From the NCBI RefSeq assembly GCF_004115155.1, contig NZ_RDSM01000001.1:620001-684000 (forward strand): a stretch of 64,000 bases of DNA, given 5' to 3'. How positions within the stretch are numbered: position 1 is the first letter of the stretch; every line of letters starts with the position of its first letter. The position numbers and the translations under genes were made by a program. Below are positions 19,884 through 28,185 of the stretch, in pieces. Source of the stretch: Granulicella sibirica. Lineage in GTDB: Bacteria > Acidobacteriota > Terriglobia > Terriglobales > Acidobacteriaceae. Under the pieces are notes generated by a model. The model ran no database searches and had not been told where the DNA came from. It saw only the letters and a list, made by a program, of their open reading frames with translations.

Positions 19884-20109
19884 CTTGTCAAGCCCCCTCG
19901 ACACCTAAGTGCATTTATTCGAACAACTTAGCAATGTCCTTTTAGTTATGGTCGGTTCGTTACAATTAAGAAGATGAGGACATGGGAGAGTGACGGATGC
20001 TCACCTTTGGGGAATGGAGGCAAAGATCAGAGCCAAGTGCAGAACCTTCAAAGCGCGGCCTAACTCTTTTATCTACTAATATTTAGCCGTAACGTCTTTG
20101 CTTACAGTA
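19884..20109 (-). repeat. Dispersed intergenic element, copy 1
   Basis: Read on the minus strand: a 56-nt block starting at 20109 that includes AAATATTAGTA (20084-20074), then ACCATAACTAAAAGGACATT (19952-19933), then 40 nt, then CTTGACAAG (19892-19884). A second copy on the plus strand at 53623-53800 has the same order, an identical 20-mer, identical 40-nt spacing and 38 of 56 matches in the first block. It lies in a 489-bp stretch (19708-20196) without an intact gene. A C-run/G-run (GAGGGGGGGT at about 20171) and the flgL terminator also lie there. Could be an RNA gene, regulatory element or decayed mobile repeat. Confidence 0.7.
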
Positions 20110-20196
20110 GGTTACGGCGAAATGCATCGCGTAAACGCAAGCAAACAAAAGAGTTACACCCAGGCTATGGGAGGGGGGGTGCAGGGTGGTCGACGT

Positions 20197-20226
20197 AAAA
20201 AAGGCCGCAGGCAAATGCCCGCGGCC
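20197..20226 (-). terminator. Rho-independent terminator of flgM-flgN-flgK-flgL
   Basis: On the minus strand GGCCGC-G-GGCA, a 2-nt loop, TGCC-T-GCGGCC: a 10-bp stem with one mismatch, followed by TTTTTT. It lies 20 nt after the flgL stop. Confidence 0.85.
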
Positions 20227-20246
20227 ACGTCCCAAACGGGACGAAC

Positions 20247-21140
20247 TTATTTGAGGTAGTTGAGCAGCGAGTTCTGCAGCACCTTCGCCGCCGCAGCAAG
20301 CACAGCCGAGTTATCCGTCTCGGCCGCGGTCAGGTTCTCAGCCGCCGTTGCAGTGTCGATTCCCGTGAGCGAGCTCTCGCTCGCAGTCAAAGTAACCTTG
20401 TCCGACGCGAGGTAAGTCTCTTGCGAGGTGAGCTGATTGATCGAGTTGCCGTAGATCACATGCTGCTGCGTCACGTAGTTCAAAGCTGTAGTCACTGCGG
20501 TCGTCGCCGTGCCGATGGCAGAGCTCGAGCCGCTCGACAAGGCCTTCGAAAGACCGCTGAGAGCACCCAGAACACTCGCGCTCGAGTTATCGAAGAGCGT
20601 GCTGCCCGGAATGTTTGCCTGAACGGTGAGCGTGTCGCCAACCTGGACGCTGTTCACCGAGCTGTTGCCGTTGTATTTGTAGCCCGTGGAGGAAGTCGCA
20701 TCGGCAGTAAACGCCGCCGTCCCACTCACCGTGCCACCGAAAAGGGAGATGCCCTGGTAGGTCGTGTTTGCGAGCGAGACCACGTTGGAAAGGATCCCCT
20801 GAATCGTCGTCGAGAGCGTCTGACGGTCGGAAGTAGAGGACGTGCTGTTCGCGCCCTCGGTCCCGGTCGTGATCGCCTGGTTCAGAAGCGCAACCACCGA
20901 GGTCAAAACGGAGTCAGCGCCCTGCGCCTGCGACAGTACCGACTCGGCGTTCGTCGTGTACTGGTCTACGTTCGCGGCCTTCGTCTGTAGCTGCACCAGT
21001 GCGGCGGAGGCTGCTGGATCGTCGGAGGGCACGGAGACCCGCTGGCCTGAAGACACCTGCTGCAGTGCGGTCGAGAGACCCTGCTCGCTCGACTGAATGT
21101 CGGAGATGACGTCGGAGGTAATATTGGGAACAAAGCGCAT
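20247..21140 (-). CDS. flgL: Flagellar hook-filament junction protein FlgL
   Basis: 297-aa HAP3 with the flagellin-like N-terminus MRFVPNITSDVISDIQSSEQ then QVSSGQRVSVPSDDPAAS, and a C-terminal helix ending KVLQNSLLNYLK. It joins hook to filament together with FlgK, whose gene ends 11 bp upstream. Last gene of the flgM-flgN-flgK-flgL unit, just before a strong terminator. Confidence 0.92.
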   Translation of the reverse strand: MRFVPNITSDVISDIQSSEQGLSTALQQVSSGQRVSVPSDDPAASAALVQLQTKAANVDQYTTNAESVLSQAQGADSVLTSVVALLNQAITTGTEGANSTSSTSDRQTLSTTIQGILSNVVSLANTTYQGISLFGGTVSGTAAFTADATSSTGYKYNGNSSVNSVQVGDTLTVQANIPGSTLFDNSSASVLGALSGLSKALSSGSSSAIGTATTAVTTALNYVTQQHVIYGNSINQLTSQETYLASDKVTLTASESSLTGIDTATAAENLTAAETDNSAVLAAAAKVLQNSLLNYLK

Positions 21141-21151
21141 ATCGATGCCTC

Positions 21152-22528
21152 TCAGGATCCGCTGATCATGTTGATGGTTGTGTCGAACAAACTCGCAATT
21201 GTCGTGACGACTTTGGCCGCCGCTTCGTAGGCTTGCTGATAACGAATCAGGTTCGCCGACTCTTCGTCGATCGATACACCCGAAACAGAGCTCTGCTCAT
21301 TGTTCAAGCTGGTCAGGCTAAGCTTGGTGGCGGTCGACTCGGCTGTCGCCGTCGAGGTAAGGTTTCCGATCTGGTAGATCAGGTTGGACGCGGTTGTGGT
21401 CGCACTCTGACCGGAAGGAAGCACGGTGTTCTGTAACGCCGTGAGGTTTGCGACATTACCGTTTCCGCCCGTCGCCGTATCCGAGCTGGCCGCGATCGCG
21501 GTCGGATCGGTCGTGGCAAGCTTGATCGAAGCCGCCGATCCAGCGACCGTCGAAGTGATTCCGCTGAAGAGCGCAGTCCCGGCCGTTCCGTTCTGGTTGT
21601 AGCCTCCGGCCTGAGCGGCGTTGAACGCAGTCGCAAATTGGTTGGCGAGCGTGTCCAGCGAGCTCGAAAGACTCGGAAGATCCGTATCGCGAACCTGAAT
21701 CGTGCCGCCGAGGTCTCCGCCTGAGATAGTCGACGTAATGTTCGCGCCGCCGGAGTCGAGCACCTGGAGATCGCCGGATGAATTATTGGTTGTCGAGAGC
21801 GCGTAGCTCTTGCTGCCAAGAACGATCGGAGTTCCGCTGCCAATGCTCAGTGAGTCGCCGTCCGAAGTATGAGTCACCGTAAGGTTCGTCAGGCCCGAGA
21901 GTTGCAGCTCAACCGCGTTCAGTTGGTCAGTAACCGTTCCCGAATCTTGTCCCGAGGCCTGCGCCTGCACGAGCTGCTGGTTGAGCGACGCAGCCTGCGA
22001 GGCAAGCTTGTTGATCTGCGCAACGTCTGTCTTCACGCTCGTATTCAGGCTGCTCGCGGGGCTGCTCAGTCCGGCTGAAATCGAGTTGAACTGGTTGACC
22101 AGTGTCTGCGCACTCGATAGAACAGTCTGACGATTCGCGGTGCTCGTGGGATTTGACGATAGCGCCGAGAGGCTCGTGAAAAAACTCGAGAAGCTGCTCG
22201 AGAGGCTCGTGCCTGTGCTCGGAAAAAGTGTCTGAATCTGCGTCAGTGCATTGACTTGCGCGTCCGCGCTGCTCTGCGTCGAGGTCTGCTGCTGAATCCT
22301 CAGCGTCAGAAGCTCGTCCTGCACGGACGTGATTCCGTTAATCGTGACGCCATTCCCGATGCTGACGCCGTCTTCGTCGGTCGGGCTTGCCTCGGACAGG
22401 CTAACGCTTTCACGGGAATAGCCAACCGTATTCACGTTGGCAATGTTGTTATTCGTAACTGCCAGGTTATCTTCCTGGGCAAGCAGAGACTGGGTAGCGA
22501 TCGACAGGGATGCATTGAGACTGGACAT
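21152..22528 (-). CDS. flgK: Flagellar hook-associated protein FlgK
   Basis: 458-aa HAP1. The N-terminus carries the axial-protein motif ALSIATQSLLAQEDNLAVTN then NIANVNTVGYSRESV. The C-terminus NLIRYQQAYEAAAKVVTTI is the conserved axial helix. The middle is Ser/Thr-rich. The length is on the short side for FlgK. It is preceded by a FlgN-like chaperone gene with 13 bp between. Confidence 0.93.
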   Translation of the reverse strand: MSSLNASLSIATQSLLAQEDNLAVTNNNIANVNTVGYSRESVSLSEASPTDEDGVSIGNGVTINGITSVQDELLTLRIQQQTSTQSSADAQVNALTQIQTLFPSTGTSLSSSFSSFFTSLSALSSNPTSTANRQTVLSSAQTLVNQFNSISAGLSSPASSLNTSVKTDVAQINKLASQAASLNQQLVQAQASGQDSGTVTDQLNAVELQLSGLTNLTVTHTSDGDSLSIGSGTPIVLGSKSYALSTTNNSSGDLQVLDSGGANITSTISGGDLGGTIQVRDTDLPSLSSSLDTLANQFATAFNAAQAGGYNQNGTAGTALFSGITSTVAGSAASIKLATTDPTAIAASSDTATGGNGNVANLTALQNTVLPSGQSATTTASNLIYQIGNLTSTATAESTATKLSLTSLNNEQSSVSGVSIDEESANLIRYQQAYEAAAKVVTTIASLFDTTINMISGS

Positions 22529-22541
22529 AATCTTCTCTCCT

Positions 22542-22985
22542 CTAGAGTTCGCAGGACCAGGTACGGTGGTTCACTCGTACCGTAGCTGCATGCTGCGTGG
22601 GCCCACTGTAGCTCCGGAAGAGGCCGGCAAACAGTCGTAAGGTGTCGCCAGAATGCTTCAGCAAAGCAGAATAGCTTTTGTTCAGAAGAAGCAGCGTAGT
22701 CGCTGCTGTCTTGATCCGCTCCGCCAGTTCAGCGTCGACGGGGGGCTCATCAGCGCCGTCGTTCTGTGCTCGGCGAGCCGCGGCACGTCTCGGAAACTCA
22801 GAGAGCTTTGCGCATACGGCCCGTTGCGCCCTCAGGCTGTCCTCGAAGGATGGAAGCGCCTTCGCGGCCACAGCCTGCATCGCCCGGTCAAGCTCGAGAG
22901 CAAGCGTCTCGAGCGACTCCAGGTACTCCTCCGCATCGACTTGTGAGAGCGGTCCGACGATGTGCTGGATCATTTCGGTTTGCAT
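22542..22985 (-). CDS. flgN: FlgN-like export chaperone
   Basis: 147-aa, mostly helical protein (YLESLETLALELDRAMQAVAA; LAERIKTAATTLLLLNKSYSALLK). It lies between flgM and flgK, where FlgN, the chaperone of FlgK and FlgL, is usual. Sequence similarity to FlgN is weak, and the call rests largely on size, helicity and position. Confidence 0.65.
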   Translation of the reverse strand: MQTEMIQHIVGPLSQVDAEEYLESLETLALELDRAMQAVAAKALPSFEDSLRAQRAVCAKLSEFPRRAAARRAQNDGADEPPVDAELAERIKTAATTLLLLNKSYSALLKHSGDTLRLFAGLFRSYSGPTQHAATVRVNHRTWSCEL

Positions 22986-23036
22986 AGTCCAAATAGTCCT
23001 ATCCGATTGATCGCCGGAGTCCTCATCACTCGCATC

Positions 23037-23324
23037 CTAGATATCGGAGCTTGAGAGTGCTTCGGCGATCTTGTCAGAATCGAGCTTGTATTGGGCAGAT
23101 TTCACTTCCTGCTTCAAGTCCTCAACCCTCTGAGCGCGGGTTGGAGAGGTCTGCAGAGCTGCCTGGGTGAGGGACGATACCGAATAGCCGGACGACAGCG
23201 TCGTCTTGTCTTCGGTGGCCTGATTCAACTGGTTCTTCGTGTTTGCTGCCTTTTCCGTACCAATCTTGCTGGTCTGCTGCACTGCTTCTGTGGTCGTCGC
23301 TGATCCGAAAAGATCTATTCTCAC
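23037..23324 (-). CDS. flgM: Anti-sigma-28 factor FlgM
   Basis: 95-aa anti-sigma factor. The N-terminal half is low complexity, as in exported FlgM. The C-terminal half, RAQRVEDLKQEVKSAQYKLD then SDKIAEAL, is the FliA-binding region. GTG start with AGGAGGTG upstream. It keeps FliA inactive until secreted after hook completion. A sigma-28-like promoter ends about 28 nt upstream, so it is probably autoregulated through FliA. Confidence 0.88.
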   Translation of the reverse strand: MRIDLFGSATTTEAVQQTSKIGTEKAANTKNQLNQATEDKTTLSSGYSVSSLTQAALQTSPTRAQRVEDLKQEVKSAQYKLDSDKIAEALSSSDI

Positions 23325-23351
23325 AACACACCTCCTAATCGAACGAACTAA

Positions 23352-23379
23352 CTATCGGCAGGAGGTGGAAAAGCGTTCA
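23352..23379 (-). promoter_or_regulatory. Candidate sigma-28 (FliA) promoter of flgM-flgN-flgK-flgL
   Basis: On the minus strand TGAA (23379-23376), 16 nt, then GCCGATAG (23359-23352). The -10 matches the FliA consensus GCCGATAA at 7 of 8 positions. Its position about 28 nt before flgM and the genes it would control both fit. Confidence 0.65.
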
Positions 23380-23410
23380 GTCATGCCCAGCCAAATTTTG
23401 TAAATACCCC

Positions 23411-23851
23411 TCACGAACTTTTTTTCGCTACTTCTGCGCCACGCAGAACCATCTGAGGTTCAGCCGATTTCCCGGCACGCGATTTCTCAGAATCTGCTGC
23501 TGAGTGGAGATGCTGTGTGATCATTTTGGCGATCCCGATCCCGCCCGATTTCGTCATGGAACCCGCAAGTGCCTGCATCGCAATGCCTTGGAACTGATCC
23601 TTGCCGGAGTCGCTGTCCTCTTCTCCGTCTCCGCCAGGGACCGTGGCGAAGGTGCTCTCCGCCTGCTGGAGCCAGCTTCCAAGGAGAATCGACTCGAAGT
23701 CGGTTCCAGCCTTGGCGATCTTCGCATCCTCCTTGGAGCTCGAAGCGTCTCCCGTTGCTGCCGATCGTGTCTGCTTGAGAAGCTTGTCCGCCTGCGCGTC
23801 CAGCATTCCCGTCTGACTCGCCTGCGTGCTCAAACCCGTATCAAATGCCAT
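23411..23851 (-). CDS. flgJ: Rod-binding protein (FlgJ N-terminal type)
   Basis: 146-aa protein equivalent to the rod-capping half of FlgJ: DAKIAKAGTDFESILLGSWLQQAE, then QFQGIAMQALAGSMTKSGGIGIAKMI. The muramidase half of enterobacterial FlgJ is absent, as in many phyla. It starts right at the flgI stop with a near-perfect GGAGGTGATC ribosome site. Last gene of the flgF operon. Confidence 0.85.
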   Translation of the reverse strand: MAFDTGLSTQASQTGMLDAQADKLLKQTRSAATGDASSSKEDAKIAKAGTDFESILLGSWLQQAESTFATVPGGDGEEDSDSGKDQFQGIAMQALAGSMTKSGGIGIAKMITQHLHSAADSEKSRAGKSAEPQMVLRGAEVAKKSS

Positions 23852-25006
23852 TTAGATCACCTCCAGGTCTGCTTGTAGTCCGCCGGCGGATTTGACCGCC
23901 TGTAGTATGGCCACGATGTCATGAGACGTAGCGCCGATTGCGTGAAGGCCGCGGATCAGGTCATCCACATTGGCCCCGTTATCGAGGCGAATGGACTGCG
24001 CCGGAAGATCCTTTACCTCAACAGTCGTGTTTGCGACCGGCGTTGTCGTCCCAGTCTTGCTGAACGGCAGTGGCTGCGAGACTGTATAGCTCGTCTCCAC
24101 CTCGATGCTCAGGCTGCCATGAAGCACGGACACGGGCGATAAAGTCACCGTTCCTCCCATCACAATCGTGCCAGTCCTCTCATTGATGACGACCTTCGCA
24201 GGAGCATGGAATTTGATCGCAAGGCCCTGTACCCGGGAGATCAGAAGCGGAACCGTTGGAGATCCGGAGCTGGCCACGTCAATCTGAATCGTTCGACTAT
24301 CCAGCGCTATGGCAATCGCACTGCCAAAGTCTCTGTTGATCGCTTCTGCGGTGTCCCTTGCCGCAGTGAAGTCCGGATTTCGTAGAAGCAAGGAGACCTT
24401 TCGGAAGTGATTAAGATCGACGAGGCTCTCGCGCTCGATAATGGCACCTTCTGGAATGCGTCCCACAGTAGGATGATTCACCGAACGGATATTCCCTGCG
24501 GCCCCTTCAGAGTATCCACCGAGAGCAAGTGGCCCCTGTGCCTCTGCGTACACCTGCCCATCCGGCCCGCGGAGAGAGGTCATCAAAAGAACGCCACCCT
24601 CAAGACTCTTTGCGTCTCCCGCAGAGGACACTGTGATATCGAGCTTCATTCCCGGCCGGGAGAAAGCTGGCAGCGATGCCGTAATGAACACCGCAGCAAC
24701 GTTCTTGACGACGACTTGGCCCGGTGAAATCTGCACCCCCATACGCTTCATCGCGTTCGCAAGGGTCTGAACGGTGAAGTAAGTCTGCTGCCGATCTCCT
24801 GTGCCACGTAGGCCGACCACCAAGCCGTAACCAACAAGCTGGTTGTCGCGAACGCCTTCAACATCCGCAATATCCCGTAGCAGAACCTGGCGTTCTGGTT
24901 GGCTCGCGTGAGCAGTGGGCGCAACACCGGCCATGATCGCCGCGATCATGAGTAAAGCTCGCAGAGAGGATGCCGACAAAGAACATGAGATAAAAATGGA
25001 TCGCAT
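23852..25006 (-). CDS. flgI: Flagellar P-ring protein FlgI
   Basis: 384 aa with a Sec signal (LRALLMIAAIMAGVAPTAHA). Mature FlgI begins RQVLLRDIADVEGVRDNQLVGYGLVVGLRGTGD. The protein continues with AMKRMGVQ, KNVAAVFITA and the C-terminal LDNGANVDDLIRGLHAIGAT. It builds the periplasmic P ring in the peptidoglycan layer. ATG 25006 is preferred, 4 nt after the flgH stop; a TTG at 25021 would overlap flgH. Confidence 0.93.
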   Translation of the reverse strand: MRSIFISCSLSASSLRALLMIAAIMAGVAPTAHASQPERQVLLRDIADVEGVRDNQLVGYGLVVGLRGTGDRQQTYFTVQTLANAMKRMGVQISPGQVVVKNVAAVFITASLPAFSRPGMKLDITVSSAGDAKSLEGGVLLMTSLRGPDGQVYAEAQGPLALGGYSEGAAGNIRSVNHPTVGRIPEGAIIERESLVDLNHFRKVSLLLRNPDFTAARDTAEAINRDFGSAIAIALDSRTIQIDVASSGSPTVPLLISRVQGLAIKFHAPAKVVINERTGTIVMGGTVTLSPVSVLHGSLSIEVETSYTVSQPLPFSKTGTTTPVANTTVEVKDLPAQSIRLDNGANVDDLIRGLHAIGATSHDIVAILQAVKSAGGLQADLEVI

Positions 25007-25010
25007 AGGA

Positions 25011-25730
25011 TTAGAAACCAAAGAGCCAGAGAACAGCGCGGGTTAGGGCATTCGGTGGACGTACGCTGTCGGAGATGATGCCCTTGCCCTTCATCTCGAT
25101 CTCGAGATTACTAAGCGCGGCCGACGGGATCGTATTCGCAGAGCTAATATCTCCCGGACGCACGATCCCCCGGACGATGAGATCCTCATGCTGATTGTTC
25201 ATGGCTATCTGCCGTTCCGCCTCGATCACCATGTTGCCGTTTGCAAGGATGGCGATGATCTGCCCGGTCAGACTGGTAGAGAAGGTGGTGTTGGAAGAGG
25301 TCTGCCCTGAACCCTTGAGTGCCGTGGCTGAATTCGCGTTGAACAACGGGTTCATGCCTTTGGTCGCAATATCACCAACAAGTCCGGTGATCCCCGATTG
25401 GGTGGAAAAGGTTCTCGAACTGTTCACTGCGCCGCTTTGTGCCGCCGTAGTCTGAACCGAAACTTGCACGATGATCGTGTCGTTCACGTTTCGAGCTCGG
25501 TAGTCAGAGGACAGATCGCCAAGAGCGTTCGCTGCGGACCACAGGCTTCCCGTTGTGCGAGCGTCTGGCGGGGGCATGTATTGCTCATGCAACCTTGTAA
25601 GATAATCGGCGCGCATCTCCTGAGGTGTCTTCTTGACCGGCTTAATGGCTGCTTGGGCGAGTCCATGAGCGATGACTGAGACGGCTATAACGGCCTTGAA
25701 AGACGCTCTTCTTGATAGATTCCAGATCAT
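25011..25730 (-). CDS. flgH: Flagellar L-ring protein FlgH without lipobox
   Basis: 239 aa. The conserved FlgH core is clear: GSLWSAANALGDLSSDYRARNVNDTIIV (residues about 62-90), TGLVGDIATKGMNPLF, and LIVRGIVRPGDISSANTIPS. It forms the outer-membrane L ring. The N-terminal signal (AVIAVSVIAHGLAQA) ends in a signal-peptidase-I-like AQA-A site. The whole protein contains no cysteine, so it cannot be lipidated as FlgH normally is. It overlaps nothing; flgA ends 1 bp upstream. Confidence 0.92.
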   Translation of the reverse strand: MIWNLSRRASFKAVIAVSVIAHGLAQAAIKPVKKTPQEMRADYLTRLHEQYMPPPDARTTGSLWSAANALGDLSSDYRARNVNDTIIVQVSVQTTAAQSGAVNSSRTFSTQSGITGLVGDIATKGMNPLFNANSATALKGSGQTSSNTTFSTSLTGQIIAILANGNMVIEAERQIAMNNQHEDLIVRGIVRPGDISSANTIPSAALSNLEIEMKGKGIISDSVRPPNALTRAVLWLFGF

Positions 25731-25731
25731 C

Positions 25732-26415
25732 TCAGAGACTTCCTTTCAGTAGGGTGGGCGATACCACTTCGCCTACATAAGCTTGTTTGTGATCTACGGT
25801 AGATACGCGAACCTTGTCGCCGGCCGCGCCACCTTGAAGACATACCACCTTCATGCGAATATGCACCCGCTCATCATCCATGACGAGAGTCGCCGGCGCG
25901 CCAGGCTTGAGAGCAACCCCACTCTGAGAAATTTCGATTCCGCTGCGTTCGTTCGAGGGATGATCCCGGTTGCTTTCCGTCAAGACCTTACCAAGAGAGC
26001 CCTTCGAAGCGCGAGACTGCTGGAGTACATCAGCCGGAATCCTTGGTTGAGGGGCATCTTCTGGCCACGAGACTGCGACATAGAAAGGAAGACACTCTAC
26101 AGGGTTCCGGCAGACTATTTTCAATTGGGCTCGATATGGGGTAGTCATCGAAACTGCCTTGACCTCGAGCAGAGGAGTCGCCACACTAGCGCTCATAGCA
26201 ACGGCGAGCCTTACCTGCGCTCCATCGAGCGGAAGATGCTTCTCCTGCATTGCTGCCATTACCTGCTCCGACGTGATGGCGTAGCGACTCGATACGACTT
26301 CAGCAGGGATAGGTTCTCCAGTTAGCATGAGGCTCGCCGCAATCAGGGGAAGGCAGCATCTCATTGATTGAGTCACTCCGCGCAACACGCTATGTATCAC
26401 TTCTGGCCTCATCAT
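25732..26415 (-). CDS. flgA: Flagella basal body P-ring formation protein FlgA
   Basis: 227 aa; divergent FlgA, the periplasmic chaperone for P-ring assembly. It has a signal-like hydrophobic segment near residues 20-32. The C-terminal ChapFlgA/SAF-like region (GVALKPGAPATLVMDDERVHIRMKV then GDKVRVSTVDHKQAYVGEV) is the best-conserved part. Position between flgG and flgH supports the call. Confidence 0.8.
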   Translation of the reverse strand: MMRPEVIHSVLRGVTQSMRCCLPLIAASLMLTGEPIPAEVVSSRYAITSEQVMAAMQEKHLPLDGAQVRLAVAMSASVATPLLEVKAVSMTTPYRAQLKIVCRNPVECLPFYVAVSWPEDAPQPRIPADVLQQSRASKGSLGKVLTESNRDHPSNERSGIEISQSGVALKPGAPATLVMDDERVHIRMKVVCLQGGAAGDKVRVSTVDHKQAYVGEVVSPTLLKGSL

Positions 26416-26422
26416 GAATGTC

Positions 26423-27214
26423 TTACTGCGAGAGCTGGTTCAACTGCTGCAACATCTCGTCTGCAGCCTTCACGACGCGGGAGTTGGACTCATAAGAACG
26501 CTGAGCAACGATCATTTGCACGAACTCATCGACAACGCTTACGTTCGACTGCTCAAGCATCCCCTGCTGCAGGGTCCCAAGCCCTTCGGCTCCACCGGGA
26601 TTGCCGATAACGGGATCGCCAGAAGCAGTCGTCGCAAGATAGATATTGTTGCCAACGCTGTTGAGGCCGCCCGGATTCACGAACAGCGCTAGCTGAATGC
26701 TGCCAACCTGGGTTGATTGCGTCTGGCCCGGTTGGACAACACTAACCGTGCCGTCGCTTCCAATGGTGACCGTTGTCGCATCGGGCGGGATCGTCACGGC
26801 CGGTTGTAGTGGGTTGCCATCACCCGTAACCATGTTGCCCTGCGCGTCCGTGTGGAAAGACCCGGCACGCGTGTATCCAGTCTGCCCATTGGGAAGGAGA
26901 ATCTGAAAGAACCCTCCACCAGAGATCGCGAGATCAAGCGGATTGCCTGTGGTATTGAAATCACCCTGCGTCTGCATGGTCTCCGTCGTCGTGGGGCGGA
27001 CGCCAAGCCCAACCTGCAGACCGGAAGCATTCGTTGTCTGCTGGGTCGCGGCCGATCCAGGCATCACGGCATTCTGGTACAGAAGATCGGAGAACTGGAG
27101 TCGGCGCTGTTGGAATCCGGTAGTGCTGGAGTTAGCCAGGTTATTAGCGATGTTATCGAGGTTCAATTGCTGAGCGGTCATGCCGCTAGCGGCCGTATAA
27201 AGAGCACGAATCAT
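26423..27214 (-). CDS. flgG: Flagellar distal rod protein FlgG
   Basis: 263-aa rod protein with the axial N-terminus MIRALYTAASGMTAQQLNLD then NIANNLANSSTTGFQ. The middle carries QGDFNTTGNPLDLAISGGGFFQI, and the C-terminus LEQSNVSVVDEFVQMIVAQRSYE is typical of FlgG. Follows flgF with 30 bp between. Confidence 0.95.
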   Translation of the reverse strand: MIRALYTAASGMTAQQLNLDNIANNLANSSTTGFQQRRLQFSDLLYQNAVMPGSAATQQTTNASGLQVGLGVRPTTTETMQTQGDFNTTGNPLDLAISGGGFFQILLPNGQTGYTRAGSFHTDAQGNMVTGDGNPLQPAVTIPPDATTVTIGSDGTVSVVQPGQTQSTQVGSIQLALFVNPGGLNSVGNNIYLATTASGDPVIGNPGGAEGLGTLQQGMLEQSNVSVVDEFVQMIVAQRSYESNSRVVKAADEMLQQLNQLSQ

Positions 27215-27244
27215 GAGGAGTGCCTTTCTCTAAAAAACAAAAGC

Positions 27245-27985
27245 TTAGCTAACGCGAGGGAGATCCTGAACAGCGGTCTTATCGATCTCGCTATCGATCA
27301 TCGTCATGGCGTGACGCATGCCTTCCGCCGCACGTTGAGCGTTGATCAGTTCGATGACGCTGGCCACCGGGTTGACGTTTGATCCTTCAAGCATCCCCTG
27401 CTGCACCTTCGACTCAGGGGAGGCAACGACATCCTTCTGGGCGACGGTGTAGTAACTCGCGCCCATACTCTGCGGATCCGCCGTTGCCGAGAACTCCACT
27501 ATCTTCAATCTGCCTGCAATCGCTCCATTTGCCGAGACGGTGCCATCGTTGCTGATCGTGATCGATGCCCCGCGCGGGATCGTTATGGGTCCGCCCTCTC
27601 CGAGAACAGGATCGCCGGAAGCGGTAACTAGCTGACCTTGAGAAGAAATCTGTAGCCCCCCATTTCGCGTGTAGGCCGTTCCGCCCTTGGTCTGCACCGC
27701 CAGAAAGCCCGGACCGTCAATACCAAGGTCCAGCTCATTTCCAGTGCGCTCCAAAGAGCCTGGCTGAAGATCTAGACGCGATGCACTCAAGAGACCATAG
27801 TGATTGGTCGCTTCGTTGAGTTGTGTAGCGAGCGGATGGCCATAGCCCGCAAGAACCGAGCTGAATGTTGTGTGCTTAGCGCGAAAGCCCCCGGTGCTGC
27901 TATTTGCCAGGTTATTGGCAATCGAGTCCAGGGCGTCGGTGCGTGCCATCAGAGCCGTGCATGCCGCGTACAGTCCACTATCCAT
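27245..27985 (-). CDS. flgF: Flagellar proximal rod protein FlgF
   Basis: 246-aa rod protein, first gene of flgF-G-A-H-I-J. Axial motifs: ALDSIANNLANSSTGGFRAK at the N-terminus, and MLEGSNVNPVASVIELINAQR at the C-terminus. It is distinguished from FlgG by its shorter length, the less conserved N-terminus (DSGLYAACTALMARTD) and gene order. A GAGGT site precedes ATG 27985. Confidence 0.9.
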   Translation of the reverse strand: MDSGLYAACTALMARTDALDSIANNLANSSTGGFRAKHTTFSSVLAGYGHPLATQLNEATNHYGLLSASRLDLQPGSLERTGNELDLGIDGPGFLAVQTKGGTAYTRNGGLQISSQGQLVTASGDPVLGEGGPITIPRGASITISNDGTVSANGAIAGRLKIVEFSATADPQSMGASYYTVAQKDVVASPESKVQQGMLEGSNVNPVASVIELINAQRAAEGMRHAMTMIDSEIDKTAVQDLPRVS

Positions 27986-28009
27986 GAAGAAACCTCACGA
28001 ACAGTTAGT

Positions 28010-28025
28010 TGCAACGGAGTGGCCA
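28010..28025 (-). promoter_or_regulatory. Candidate sigma-54 promoter of the flgF operon
   Basis: Minus strand TGGCCACTCCGTTGCA: GG-N10-GC with a perfect TTGCA -12 box and TGGC -24 box. It lies 25-40 nt before the flgF start. Supported by the sigma-54 activator genes at 46.3-50 kb. Confidence 0.6.
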
Positions 28026-28185
28026 TTTGAACCGGAAAATATTGCCTAGTACCTAGCACGTTTGGTGTAGAAAAGTGACGGCATGATGAAGAAAGGAGGA
28101 GGAGGGGAGCGCTGGCTAGCCGTGAGAGGCGACATGCTCTCTCATTTTCTAATTGTCATGATGAGGATGAGAGAACCCCTCATCT

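Noticed and set aside
20161..20196. G-rich tract GAGGGGGGGTGCAGGG as a possible G-quadruplex
   Set aside because: Only one long G-run with short neighbours; not four regularly spaced tracts.
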